Of a stretch of DNA of 64,000 nt, positions 18,969 through 26,634 are shown piece by piece. A program made the position numbers and the translations under genes. A model generated the notes under the pieces. That model searched no databases and was not told where the DNA came from. It saw nothing but the letters and a program-made list of their open reading frames with translations. The stretch is from an uncultured bacterium (lineage in GTDB: Bacteria; Bacillota_I; Bacilli_A; RFN20; CAG-826): positions 512,476-576,475 of the forward strand of contig CASDWE010000002.1 of the NCBI GenBank assembly GCA_949284685.1. Reading direction: 5' to 3'. Positions within the stretch are counted from its first letter, which is position 1. Each line of letters opens with the position of its first letter.

Positions 18969-19748
18969 ATGTTAACTTCACTAGTCGAATCAACTCAAAT
19001 TATTAGTATTGATCAAAAAATAGCGGAATTTTTTAATAACTTGTGGAATTATGATGGTTGGTCATGGGGCAATTTATTGTTAATTTTAATTTCTTTATTA
19101 TTAACTGTTATACTATCAAGTTTTATTGGACTAGAAAGAGAAGTTAGGGGAAGAAGTGCAGGACTTAGAACACATTTATTAGTCGCTGTTGGTTCCGCTG
19201 TTATTATGATAATTTCTATTTATGGTTTCCCATTGATTGCTGAAGGAATGACAAGAGATCCTGCTCGTTTGGCTGCTCAGGTTGTTGCTGGTGTAGGTTT
19301 TCTAGGTGCTGGTGCGATTATTCATTATGCTGGTGGTATACGTGGATTGACTACTGCTTCCACAATTTGGCTTGTTATGGCTATCGGTTTAGCGTGTGGA
19401 TCAATGAATTTTGTTTTAGCTATCGTTACTACTTTTATTGTTATGATAGTGTTAATCACATTTAGAAAATTAGAAAGAAGAGTTACAAAAAATCATCCAA
19501 TGATTATTGTGTTGAGTCATGCTAATCGCCCAATATTAACCGATGTCTTATCTATTGCCAAACAATATAATGTCATTGTTTCTGATATTAATACACAAAT
19601 GATTCAAGATGGCGATGAAGAAAAAATACAAGTAATTTTCCGTTTATCTGGCGGTGATAATCATGAATTTGTCGACACTACTGGCTTTGTAAATGAAGTT
19701 AAAGTAAAAACTAAACCTATTGATATTAAGGTTGTTAACCATCATTAA
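18969..19748 (+). CDS. MgtC/SapB family membrane protein
   Basis: A 259-residue protein with about four membrane segments in its first 160 residues and the family motif GLEREVRGRSAGLRTHLLVA, followed by GVGFLGAGAI and GLTTASTIW. Residues ~170-259 resemble the soluble ACT-like tail of longer MgtC proteins. Members are linked to Mg2+ stress or modulate ATPases in pathogens; the role here is unknown. In Bacillus the slot between cysS and rlmB holds mrnC, so this gene replaces or displaces it. It ends 2 bp before rlmB. Confidence 0.88.
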   Translation: MLTSLVESTQIISIDQKIAEFFNNLWNYDGWSWGNLLLILISLLLTVILSSFIGLEREVRGRSAGLRTHLLVAVGSAVIMIISIYGFPLIAEGMTRDPARLAAQVVAGVGFLGAGAIIHYAGGIRGLTTASTIWLVMAIGLACGSMNFVLAIVTTFIVMIVLITFRKLERRVTKNHPMIIVLSHANRPILTDVLSIAKQYNVIVSDINTQMIQDGDEEKIQVIFRLSGGDNHEFVDTTGFVNEVKVKTKPIDIKVVNHH

Positions 19749-19750
19749 TT

Positions 19751-20473
19751 ATGCAAAAAACCTATATTTATGGTAGAAATACTATCACTGATGCAATAAA
19801 AAATATTAAAATTTATCATATTTATTTTTTAAATGATTTTAAAGATAATAAAATTTTAAATTTGGTAAAAAATAAAAAAATTGAGTTTTCATATGTTGAT
19901 TCTAATAAATTAAAACAATTATCAAATAATGGAAATCATCAAGGTGTTGTTGCAGAAATAGATCGCTTTGAATATTCTTCCTTACAAGATATTATTTCTA
20001 ATTGCAAAAAAGTTAAAAATCCACTTATCTTAATTTTAGATGGCATAACTGACCCAATGAATTTTGGGGCGATAATAAGAAGTGCTGACGCATTTAACGT
20101 TCAAGGAATAATTATTAAAAAGCATAATCAAGTAATGGTTACTCCAAGTGTTTATAAAGTTTCTACTGGTGCAATAAATCATGTAAAAATTGCATTAGTT
20201 GCAAATTTAAACCAAACATTAGAAACATTAAAAAAAGAAGGTTTTTGGTCGGTTGGAAGTGATGGAAACGCTCAAATATCTTATCAAGATTTAAAATATG
20301 ATTTCCCTTGTGCTTTAATTGTTGGTTCTGAAGGATTTGGGATATCTAAATTACTATTATCTAGATGTGATTATGTTGTTAAAATTGATATGTTTGGTCA
20401 TGTCAATTCATTAAATGCATCCGTGGCCTGTGGGATTTTGTTATCTCATATTAAAAATTGTAATAAAAAGTAA
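19751..20473 (+). CDS. rlmB: 23S rRNA 2'-O-methyltransferase RlmB (TrmH/SpoU family)
   Basis: SPOUT-class enzyme methylating G2251 (E. coli numbering) in the 23S P-loop. The N-terminal substrate-binding domain begins YIYGRNTITDAI. The SPOUT motifs are ILDGITDPMNFGAIIRSADAF (motif 1), VGSEGFGISKLL (motif 2) and SLNASVACGILL (motif 3). The 240 residues match the family. Neighbouring cysS and a sigma factor reproduce the Bacillus cysS-rlmB-sigH order, supporting RlmB over other TrmH members. Confidence 0.9.
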   Translation: MQKTYIYGRNTITDAIKNIKIYHIYFLNDFKDNKILNLVKNKKIEFSYVDSNKLKQLSNNGNHQGVVAEIDRFEYSSLQDIISNCKKVKNPLILILDGITDPMNFGAIIRSADAFNVQGIIIKKHNQVMVTPSVYKVSTGAINHVKIALVANLNQTLETLKKEGFWSVGSDGNAQISYQDLKYDFPCALIVGSEGFGISKLLLSRCDYVVKIDMFGHVNSLNASVACGILLSHIKNCNKK

Positions 20474-20552
20474 TTTTATATTTAGACGTTAGATTTTAAA
20501 ACAATATTTTTGGCATACTTTAATTTTTTATATTAAAAATAAAAGAATCGCT

Positions 20553-21152
20553 ATGAAGCGTGAATTTTTCAAGCACATAAGCGATGATGAACTTATTATA
20601 TTAAGACGTCATGGAGATGAATACTCTAGTAATTTACTTGTAAAAAAATATAAAAAATATGCATTAAAAATCGCTAATATTAATTATTTCAACAATAAAT
20701 CATTACCAATCAGTATAGATGAATATTATTCTGTGGCGATGCATTGTTTTCTATTAGCGTTTAAAAATTATAAAACTGGTGAAAATATGTTTAAAGCATA
20801 TTGGGAAAGAATTACCGCTAACGAAATAAATCATTATATTATTAATCGGTGCAAATCTAAAAACATCTTATCGCTTGATATGATATTTAATGATGGTGAT
20901 GGAATGCCATTTTCTGAAATGGTTGGTAAATTAGATTTTAATATAATTGAGGACATACATGTCAAAGAGATAAATCAAATTTTATCTAGCGATTCAAATT
21001 CTATTCTAAGTAACGAAGAAAGAACTGTTATTATTGGAAAAATTTTTGATTCTGATACAAAAACATTAGCAAAGAAACTTAATAAAACGCAAAAGCACAT
21101 AAACTATGTATATTCTAAAGCTAAAAATAAACTAGGTTTTTTAAAAAAATAA
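20553..21152 (+). CDS. Sigma-70 family factor, SigH-like
   Basis: A 199-residue protein. The N-terminus ISDDELIILRRHGDEYSSNLLVKKYKKY resembles sigma region 2.1, with region 2.2-2.4 features to residue ~100. The C-terminal helix-turn-helix (LAKKLNKTQKHINYVYSKAKNKL) resembles region 4.2. Its position after rlmB matches sigH in Bacillus, where SigH drives competence and early sporulation genes. Sequence similarity to SigH is weak by eye, so orthology rests on synteny. No clear Shine-Dalgarno precedes the ATG. It ends 19 bp before the ecfA1 promoter. Confidence 0.7.
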   Translation: MKREFFKHISDDELIILRRHGDEYSSNLLVKKYKKYALKIANINYFNNKSLPISIDEYYSVAMHCFLLAFKNYKTGENMFKAYWERITANEINHYIINRCKSKNILSLDMIFNDGDGMPFSEMVGKLDFNIIEDIHVKEINQILSSDSNSILSNEERTVIIGKIFDSDTKTLAKKLNKTQKHINYVYSKAKNKLGFLKK

Positions 21153-21179
21153 TAATTTTAATTATTATTATGATATAAT
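21148..21179 (+). promoter_or_regulatory. Inverted repeat and extended -10 of the ecf operon
   Basis: AATAATAATT / AATTATTATT (21148-21169, two-base loop) is immediately followed by TGATATAAT (21171-21179), a perfect extended -10. The expected start near 21186 leaves only 2-3 nt before the ecfA1 ATG at 21189. The repeat resembles the palindrome before the hydrogenase operon, but both are AT-only-like and could be coincidental. Confidence 0.55.
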
Positions 21180-21188
21180 GCAAAGGGT

Positions 21189-22010
21189 ATGAATGCTATA
21201 AGTGTTAAAAATTTGACATACGAATATGAAGAAAATATAAAAGCGATTGATAATATATCGTTTGAAATACCAGTTGGTAGTTTTGTTTCGATTATTGGTA
21301 AAAATGGTTCTGGTAAATCTACTCTTGCTAAATTATTAGATGGTCTTTTAATTGCAAAAAGTGGTGAAATTAAAATTTTTGATTTGATTTTAAATAATAA
21401 AAATATTAAAGCAATTAGAAATAAAATTGGTATAGTATTTCAAAATCCTGATAATCAGTTTATTTCAACCACTGTTGAAGATGATATTGCTTTTGGCTTA
21501 GAAAATCGAAATATTGATTCAAGTAAAATGCAAGAAATAGTTATTGATTTTGCAAAAAAAGTAAACATGGATAAATATTTAAATAAAGAGCCTTCAAATT
21601 TAAGTGGTGGTCAAAAACAACGTGTTGCTATCGCGGGCGTATTAGCACTAAATTGCGATATTGTTATTTTAGATGAAGCAACATCCATGTTAGATCCTAA
21701 AGGAAAAGAAGAAATAAGACAATTAATTGTTAAGATGAAACAAGAAAACCCATCTTTAACAATTTTATCAATTACTCATGATATTGAAGAAGCATATTTA
21801 AGCGATTATATTATCATTCTTGAAAATGGGAAAATAATTAAACAAGGAAAACATAAAGATATATTTTCTAATTTAGATGAATTAAAAAAATTAGGTTTTG
21901 AAACGCCATTTTTTATTACAGTCAAACAAGAATTGTTAAAACATGGATATGATTTTAGTGATTGCGAAAATATAAATGATTTAGTGGAGAAGTTATGCCA
22001 ATTGATGTAA
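21189..22010 (+). CDS. ecfA1: ECF transporter ATPase EcfA1
   Basis: One of two ATPases that power energy-coupling-factor vitamin uptake. Walker A GKNGSGKST (residues ~37-45), Q-loop VFQNPDNQF, signature LSGGQKQRVAIA and Walker B DIVILDEATSMLD are all present, with a switch His in ITHD. The 273 residues are typical. It overlaps ecfA2 by 16 bp. It heads an ecfA1-ecfA2-ecfT-truA cluster as in Bacillus. The mRNA is predicted to be nearly leaderless. Confidence 0.95.
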   Translation: MNAISVKNLTYEYEENIKAIDNISFEIPVGSFVSIIGKNGSGKSTLAKLLDGLLIAKSGEIKIFDLILNNKNIKAIRNKIGIVFQNPDNQFISTTVEDDIAFGLENRNIDSSKMQEIVIDFAKKVNMDKYLNKEPSNLSGGQKQRVAIAGVLALNCDIVILDEATSMLDPKGKEEIRQLIVKMKQENPSLTILSITHDIEEAYLSDYIIILENGKIIKQGKHKDIFSNLDELKKLGFETPFFITVKQELLKHGYDFSDCENINDLVEKLCQLM

Positions 22011-22846
22011 AAGATTTACACTATATTTATTTTAAAAAAACGCCTTTTCACGCTGATGCTTTAAATGGTGTTAATTTTCACATTGATAATAATAAATTTG
22101 TTGCCTTTATTGGTGCAACTGGAAGTGGTAAATCAACTATTATTCAACATTTAAATGGTTTATTAATTCCAACTTCTGGTGAAGTAAAAGTGGATGATTT
22201 TCTCTTAACAAATAATAAACGAAAAAACAAAAATATATCAAAATTAAGAAAGCATGTTGGAGTGGTTTTCCAATTTCCAGAATATCAACTTTTTGAAGAA
22301 ACAGTTGAAGATGATGTTGCTTTTGGTCCAAAAAATTTTAAAGTTGGTAAAGAAGAGGCTTTATTAAAAGCTCATCAAGCTCTTCTAAGCGTTGGTTTAG
22401 ATGAATCATATTTTAAACGTTCTCCATTTGAACTTTCAGGTGGAGAAAAAAGACGTGTAGCAATCGCAGGCATCCTAGCTATTGAACCTGATATATTAGT
22501 GCTAGATGAACCCACTGCAGGATTAGATAGTAAGGGTTGTGAATATATTATGTCTTTATTAAAAAAGATGCATGATGATAATAAAACAATTATATTGGTT
22601 AGTCACGATATGGATTTAGTTAATAAATATTGTGATTATGTTTATGTTGTTGACGAAGGAAAGATAGTAAATCAAGGAAGCCCAAAAGATGTTTTTGTTT
22701 CACAAGATTTGAAAGGTGATTTAGAAATTCCTAAAATATATTATTTTTGCAGGCTTTTAAAACAAAAAGGTATAGATTTAGATATTAATTCTATAAATAA
22801 TCTTGATGATTTAATGAATCAAATTATTGAAAGGATTAAAAAATAA
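21995..22846 (+). CDS. ecfA2: ECF transporter ATPase EcfA2
   Basis: Second ATPase of the ECF module. Walker A GATGSGKST, Q-loop VFQFPEYQLFEETV, signature LSGGEKRRVAIA and Walker B DILVLDEPTAGLD are intact, with the switch motif VSHDM. The 283 residues are normal. The Phe-Pro-Glu-Tyr Q-loop distinguishes EcfA2 from EcfA1, as in other Bacillota. It overlaps ecfA1 and ends one base before ecfT, so all three are translationally coupled. Confidence 0.95.
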   Translation: MPIDVKDLHYIYFKKTPFHADALNGVNFHIDNNKFVAFIGATGSGKSTIIQHLNGLLIPTSGEVKVDDFLLTNNKRKNKNISKLRKHVGVVFQFPEYQLFEETVEDDVAFGPKNFKVGKEEALLKAHQALLSVGLDESYFKRSPFELSGGEKRRVAIAGILAIEPDILVLDEPTAGLDSKGCEYIMSLLKKMHDDNKTIILVSHDMDLVNKYCDYVYVVDEGKIVNQGSPKDVFVSQDLKGDLEIPKIYYFCRLLKQKGIDLDINSINNLDDLMNQIIERIKK

Positions 22847-22847
22847 T

Positions 22848-23723
22848 ATGAATAGCATAAGTTTTGGCCGCTATGTCAATTACGATTCATTTATTCATAA
22901 ACTAGATGCTAGAAGCAAAATATTATTTTTAATTTGCTTGATGATAATGATATTTATGCCATTTAGTGTTTGGTCAACTAGTTTAATTTTTTCTTTAATA
23001 TATTTTGTTCTGCTTATTGTTTTGATGATAATGTCACATTGTTCGTTTTTATCTTTTTTAAAAGGTATTTTATCAATGTGGTTTTTATTTTTGTTTTTAA
23101 TTATTATTTTTATATTTGTCCCAAATCCTAATATGTCGACAGTGCTTTTATATCAATTTAGCGATAATTATGCAATATATTGGGATGGTGTTTATCAAGC
23201 TGGGTATATATTTTTAAGATTGATTTTAATGATGTCATTGACTCTTATTTTAACCGCAACTACAAAACCATTAGATCTTACTTATGCTTTAGAATGGTAC
23301 ATGGCTCCTCTTAAAATAATTAATTTTCCAGTACATACAATTGCCATGATGATAAGTATTGCATTACGCTTTATTCCAACATTTTTAGATGAAGCTCAAA
23401 GAATTATGAAAGCACAAGCATCACGTGGAGTGGATTTTTCTAAAGGTGGTTTATTTAAAAAAATGAAAGCAGTAATATCATTAATTATTCCTCTTTTTAT
23501 TAGCGCTTTTGAAAAAAGCCAGCAACTATCCGATGCAATGGAAGCAAGAGGGTATGACCCCAATTCTAAAAGGAGCAAATATCGCAAATTAAAATTTCAT
23601 CTAAAAGATTTGTTTTCTGCAATATTTGTTTTCGCACTTGTCGGTTTTATTATGTATTTATCTATTGCACACGGCAATATTGATGTCATAGATTTTGTTT
23701 TCGGTGTAAAGGTTGGATTTTAA
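22848..23723 (+). CDS. ecfT: ECF transporter transmembrane subunit EcfT
   Basis: Membrane scaffold joining the ATPases to substrate-specific S components. I take ATG 22848 (MNSISFGRYVNYDSFIHKLD), one base after the ecfA2 stop, giving 291 residues; an in-frame upstream start would lie inside ecfA2. There are five to six hydrophobic helices. The coupling helices carry the ARG motifs ASRGVD and EARGYD, diagnostic for EcfT. It is followed directly by truA with no gap. Confidence 0.94.
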   Translation: MNSISFGRYVNYDSFIHKLDARSKILFLICLMIMIFMPFSVWSTSLIFSLIYFVLLIVLMIMSHCSFLSFLKGILSMWFLFLFLIIIFIFVPNPNMSTVLLYQFSDNYAIYWDGVYQAGYIFLRLILMMSLTLILTATTKPLDLTYALEWYMAPLKIINFPVHTIAMMISIALRFIPTFLDEAQRIMKAQASRGVDFSKGGLFKKMKAVISLIIPLFISAFEKSQQLSDAMEARGYDPNSKRSKYRKLKFHLKDLFSAIFVFALVGFIMYLSIAHGNIDVIDFVFGVKVGF

Positions 23724-24455
23724 ATGAGATTATTAGTAAAAGTTGAATATATTGGCAAAAATTACTGCGGTTGGCAAAAACAAAATGGGCAGGTGTCAAT
23801 TGAAGAAACCATTGAAAATGTCATTAGCAAAATTTTAAATGTGCCAACTAAAATTTATGGTTCTGGAAGAACAGATAGCAAAGTCAATGCCTGCGGGCAA
23901 TATTTTCATTTTGATATCCTTAAAAGCAATATCGACATAGATAGATTAAAATATTCAATTAATTGTTTATTGCCAAATGATATTTCTATATTATCTTTAA
24001 AATGCGTCGATGATAATTTTCACGCAAGATATTCGGCGAAAAGAAAAATATATATGTACCAAATATATTTAGGTGAACCTTCTGTTTTTTTAAAAGACTA
24101 TGTTGAAATAGTTTATCAATCTTTCGATTTAGATTTGTTTAAAAAATGTTTAAATTTATTTGTTGGTCAACACAATTTTAAAAATTTTACTTCCAAAGAA
24201 GAAGATGAAAACAATTTTGTAAGAACTATTTATAAAATTGATGTAATTAAGGACAAAAATTTAATAAAAGTAATAATAAATGGTGATGGATTTATGCGCT
24301 ACATGATAAGGTATATAATTGGCACATCAATTAATGTCGCAATAGGGAAAATAAATATTAATTTTATCAATGATTTATTAAATAAAGATGTTAGAAATAT
24401 TACATCTTATAAAGCTAATTCATGTGGCTTGTTTTTAATGGATGTGTTGTATTAA
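23724..24455 (+). CDS. truA: tRNA pseudouridine(38-40) synthase TruA
   Basis: Makes pseudouridine at positions 38-40 of the tRNA anticodon arm. The catalytic Asp lies in GSGRTDSKVNACGQ (residues ~48-61), preceded by YCGWQKQ. The FMRYMIRYIIGT segment is the usual C-terminal motif. The 243 residues are normal. Its position after ecfT is conserved in Bacillota. Confidence 0.94.
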   Translation: MRLLVKVEYIGKNYCGWQKQNGQVSIEETIENVISKILNVPTKIYGSGRTDSKVNACGQYFHFDILKSNIDIDRLKYSINCLLPNDISILSLKCVDDNFHARYSAKRKIYMYQIYLGEPSVFLKDYVEIVYQSFDLDLFKKCLNLFVGQHNFKNFTSKEEDENNFVRTIYKIDVIKDKNLIKVIINGDGFMRYMIRYIIGTSINVAIGKININFINDLLNKDVRNITSYKANSCGLFLMDVLY

Positions 24456-24492
24456 ACTATTATAGGAATAATAAATGTTAAGGAGAAATTAT

Positions 24493-25200
24493 ATGGGTAG
24501 ACATTTTGAAGTTAGAGCAAAAGCAATGGCGGCAACCGCTGCTAAAAAATCCGCGGTTAACATGCGAGCTAGTAAAGAAATTTATATGGCAGCTAAATCT
24601 GGTATTCCTGATCCTAACGCTAATTTAGCATTAAGAAGTGCAATAGAAAAATGGAAAGGACAATCTGTTCCAAAAGATGTTATTGATCGTGCTATTAAAA
24701 AAGCTCAAGGAGGAGATGCAGCTTCTTATGAATCTGGGCGTTATGAAGCTTTTGGTCCAGGCAATTCTTTTATAATTGTAGAAACTCTATCAGATAATTC
24801 TAATCGTGCAAATAGTGAAGTAAGAGCCGCTATTACTAAAAAAGGTGGGCACATGGGTTCGGTTATCTATAATTTTACTGAATATGGCGTTTTTACATTT
24901 AAGGGAAATAATCGTGATGAAGTAGAAGAAGCATTAATTCTTGGCGATGTAGATGTAAGTGATGTGAGTGAAGAAGAAGGATACATTAACGTATTAGTGG
25001 CACCAAATGATTTTGCAAAAGCAAGAGATGTGTTAAATTCTTTAAATATCAGCGAGTTTGAAACAAATGAAATTTCTTTTATTCCAAATGATTATATTGA
25101 GATATCTAATCCGGAAGATAAAAGAAAATTTACTGAATTGCTTGATATGCTTGATGGTTTAGAAGATGTTCAAGCAGTATATCATAATGTTTCGTTATAA
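24493..25200 (+). CDS. YebC/PmpR family protein
   Basis: YebC-type protein; family members act as transcription regulators or, more recently, translation factors easing ribosome stalling. The family start MGRHFEVRAKAMAATAAKK is present, with GGHMGSVIYNFTEYGVF in the middle. I choose ATG 24493, 8 bp after AAGGAG; the upstream ATG at 24475 lies before that site. The 235 residues match the ~240 of the family. It sits between truA and rplM, an uncommon slot that is conserved neither in Bacillus nor in E. coli. Confidence 0.92.
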   Translation: MGRHFEVRAKAMAATAAKKSAVNMRASKEIYMAAKSGIPDPNANLALRSAIEKWKGQSVPKDVIDRAIKKAQGGDAASYESGRYEAFGPGNSFIIVETLSDNSNRANSEVRAAITKKGGHMGSVIYNFTEYGVFTFKGNNRDEVEEALILGDVDVSDVSEEEGYINVLVAPNDFAKARDVLNSLNISEFETNEISFIPNDYIEISNPEDKRKFTELLDMLDGLEDVQAVYHNVSL

Positions 25201-25206
25201 TTTTTG

Positions 25207-25235
25207 TTGACTTAAACAATAATATATAATATTAT
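25207..25235 (+). promoter_or_regulatory. Promoter of rplM-rpsI
   Basis: TTGACT at 25207-25212, a 17-bp spacer and TATTAT at 25230-25235. An overlapping TATAAT at 25225-25230 has only a 12-bp spacer, so the former pairing is preferred. Transcription would start near 25242. Confidence 0.7.
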
Positions 25236-25239
25236 TTTA

Positions 25240-25311
25240 GTCGGCACTAATTGCTAAAACTAGTAGTCCCGGTAAGAGTACAAGTATTAGTAAGAAGGGA
25301 GATAAAGAGTT
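25240..25311 (+). promoter_or_regulatory. Structured 5' leader of rplM (candidate L13 leader)
   Basis: About 70 untranslated bases follow the promoter. GGCACTA (25242-25248) can pair with TAGTAGTCC (25261-25269), enclosing an A-rich loop. GGGAG is the ribosome-binding site near the end. An autoregulatory L13 leader is known in Bacillota at this position; a match is inferred from position and foldability only. Confidence 0.4.
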
Positions 25312-25755
25312 ATGCAACGTCAAACAAGTATTGCAAAACCAAGTGAGATTACACGTAAATGGTATGTCATTGATGCTAAAGATAAACCATTAGGACGTTT
25401 AGCCAGCGAAGTTGCAGTGGTGTTAATGGGAAAAAACAAACCAATTTATACACCAAATGTTGATTGCGGTGATTATGTTATTGTAATCAATGCAAGCAAA
25501 GTAAGCTTATCTGGAAATAATAAACTCACAAATAAATTTTATTACAACGCTTCAGGCTACAATGGTGGTCTAAGAAAAAGAAGCGCAAAAGAAATGTTAG
25601 CAAATTATCCATGCGAAATGATGGAAAGATGCGTACACGGAATGTTACCAAAAGGTAAATTAGGAAGAGCTATTGAAAAGAAATTATTCGTTTATGCTGA
25701 CGATAAGCACCTTCACGAAGCTCAAAAGCCAGAAGTGCTTGAGCTAAAATATTAA
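25312..25755 (+). CDS. rplM: 50S ribosomal protein L13
   Basis: Early-assembly large-subunit protein. The motifs WYVIDAKDKPLGRLASEVA, IYTPNVDCGDYVIVINA and MLPKGKLGR are diagnostic. The 147 residues are normal. It pairs with rpsI downstream (13-bp gap), the universal bacterial L13-S9 operon. Confidence 0.98.
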   Translation: MQRQTSIAKPSEITRKWYVIDAKDKPLGRLASEVAVVLMGKNKPIYTPNVDCGDYVIVINASKVSLSGNNKLTNKFYYNASGYNGGLRKRSAKEMLANYPCEMMERCVHGMLPKGKLGRAIEKKLFVYADDKHLHEAQKPEVLELKY

Positions 25756-25768
25756 AGGAGAATGAAAT

Positions 25769-26167
25769 ATGGCTAAAAAAGAAAATGTCCAATATTATGG
25801 CACTGGTCGTAGAAAATCTTCTGTCGCTCGTGTTTATTTAGTCGGTGGAAGTGGAAAAATTACAATTAATGAACGTGATGTTCGTGACTATATGCCTTAT
25901 GAAACATTAGTTATGGATTTAAGACAACCATTAACATTGACAAACACCCAAGATAAATATGATGTGATCGCTCATGTTTCTGGTGGTGGTTTCACAGGTC
26001 AAGCTGGTGCTATTCGATTAGGTATTGCTCGTGCATTGCTTACTGCTGGTGTCGATCGCAAAACGTTAAAAGTTGCTGGTATGATTAGTCGCGATTCAAG
26101 AAGCAAAGAACGTAAGAAATACGGTCTTAAAGCTGCAAGACGCGCACCACAATTCTCTAAACGTTAA
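25769..26167 (+). CDS. rpsI: 30S ribosomal protein S9
   Basis: S9 reaches the P-site tRNA with its C-terminal tail. The start [16 protein letters not shown] and the Lys/Arg tail ending RAPQFSKR are canonical; the terminal KR contacts the anticodon. The 132 residues are normal. A terminator follows within 25 bp. Confidence 0.98.
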   Translation: MAKKENVQYYGTGRRKSSVARVYLVGGSGKITINERDVRDYMPYETLVMDLRQPLTLTNTQDKYDVIAHVSGGGFTGQAGAIRLGIARALLTAGVDRKTLKVAGMISRDSRSKERKKYGLKAARRAPQFSKR

Positions 26168-26188
26168 TTGTATAAACGAACCATTATT

Positions 26189-26212
26189 AAGCCTCCTCTG
26201 GAGGCTTTTTTT
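26189..26212 (+). terminator. Rho-independent terminator after rpsI
   Basis: GCCTCC / GGAGGC stem flanked by AA / TT (8 bp) with a three-base TCT loop and seven T. It closes the rplM-rpsI operon. Confidence 0.92.
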
Positions 26213-26232
26213 ATTATAAAAATATATTGACT

Positions 26233-26260
26233 TTGACATAAGTGTTGTAGTATATTTAAT
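26233..26260 (+). promoter_or_regulatory. Promoter of tRNA-Ile
   Basis: Consensus TTGACA at 26233-26238 and TTTAAT at 26255-26260 with a 16-bp spacer, about 16 bp before the mature tRNA 5' end. Confidence 0.65.
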
Positions 26261-26275
26261 AAGCACGTTGATGAA

Positions 26276-26352
26276 GGGCCTTTAGCTCAGTTGGTTAGAG
26301 CACTCCCCTGATAAGGGAGAGGTCGATAGTTCAAGTCTATTAAGGCCCACCA
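26276..26352 (+). tRNA. tRNA-Ile (anticodon GAT)
   Basis: A 77-nt cloverleaf with encoded CCA. The acceptor GGGCCTT pairs with AAGGCCC; the D arm is GCTCAGTTGGTTAGAGC; the anticodon stem CTCCC/GGGAG encloses CTGATAA with anticodon GAT; the T arm contains TTCAAGT. It stands alone, not in an rRNA operon, with its own promoter and terminator. Confidence 0.97.
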
Positions 26353-26366
26353 TTAAGCGAATATAT

Positions 26367-26398
26367 GTCTAATGCTAAAAATAGTGTTAGACTTTTTT
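26367..26398 (+). terminator. Rho-independent terminator after tRNA-Ile
   Basis: GTCTAATGCT pairs with AGTGTTAGAC (10 bp, two wobble pairs) around a short A-rich loop, followed by six T. The 235 bp from here to the next gene show no recognisable gene. Confidence 0.85.
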
Positions 26399-26634
26399 CT
26401 TTTATACGATATATCGCAGTTTTTCGGATTTAGCACCGTGTAAGTGTATAGCACATTAAATTATATTTGATGATAAAAAATCAATATTAAAAACCTTAAT
26501 CTTATATTGAGGGTTGAAATCTCTCATCACGGAAAAGCACGAAGTTTAAATTAATTTTGTAGCCAATAATCATCTATTTGTTTACGCACAACAAAGTTGT
26601 ATATAAATCAAAAGACTCTAAATGAATATTAAAT

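Noticed and set aside
25225-25230. TATAAT as the rplM -10 box
   Set aside because: Its spacing to the TTGACT -35 is only 12 bp; TATTAT five bases further on gives 17 bp.
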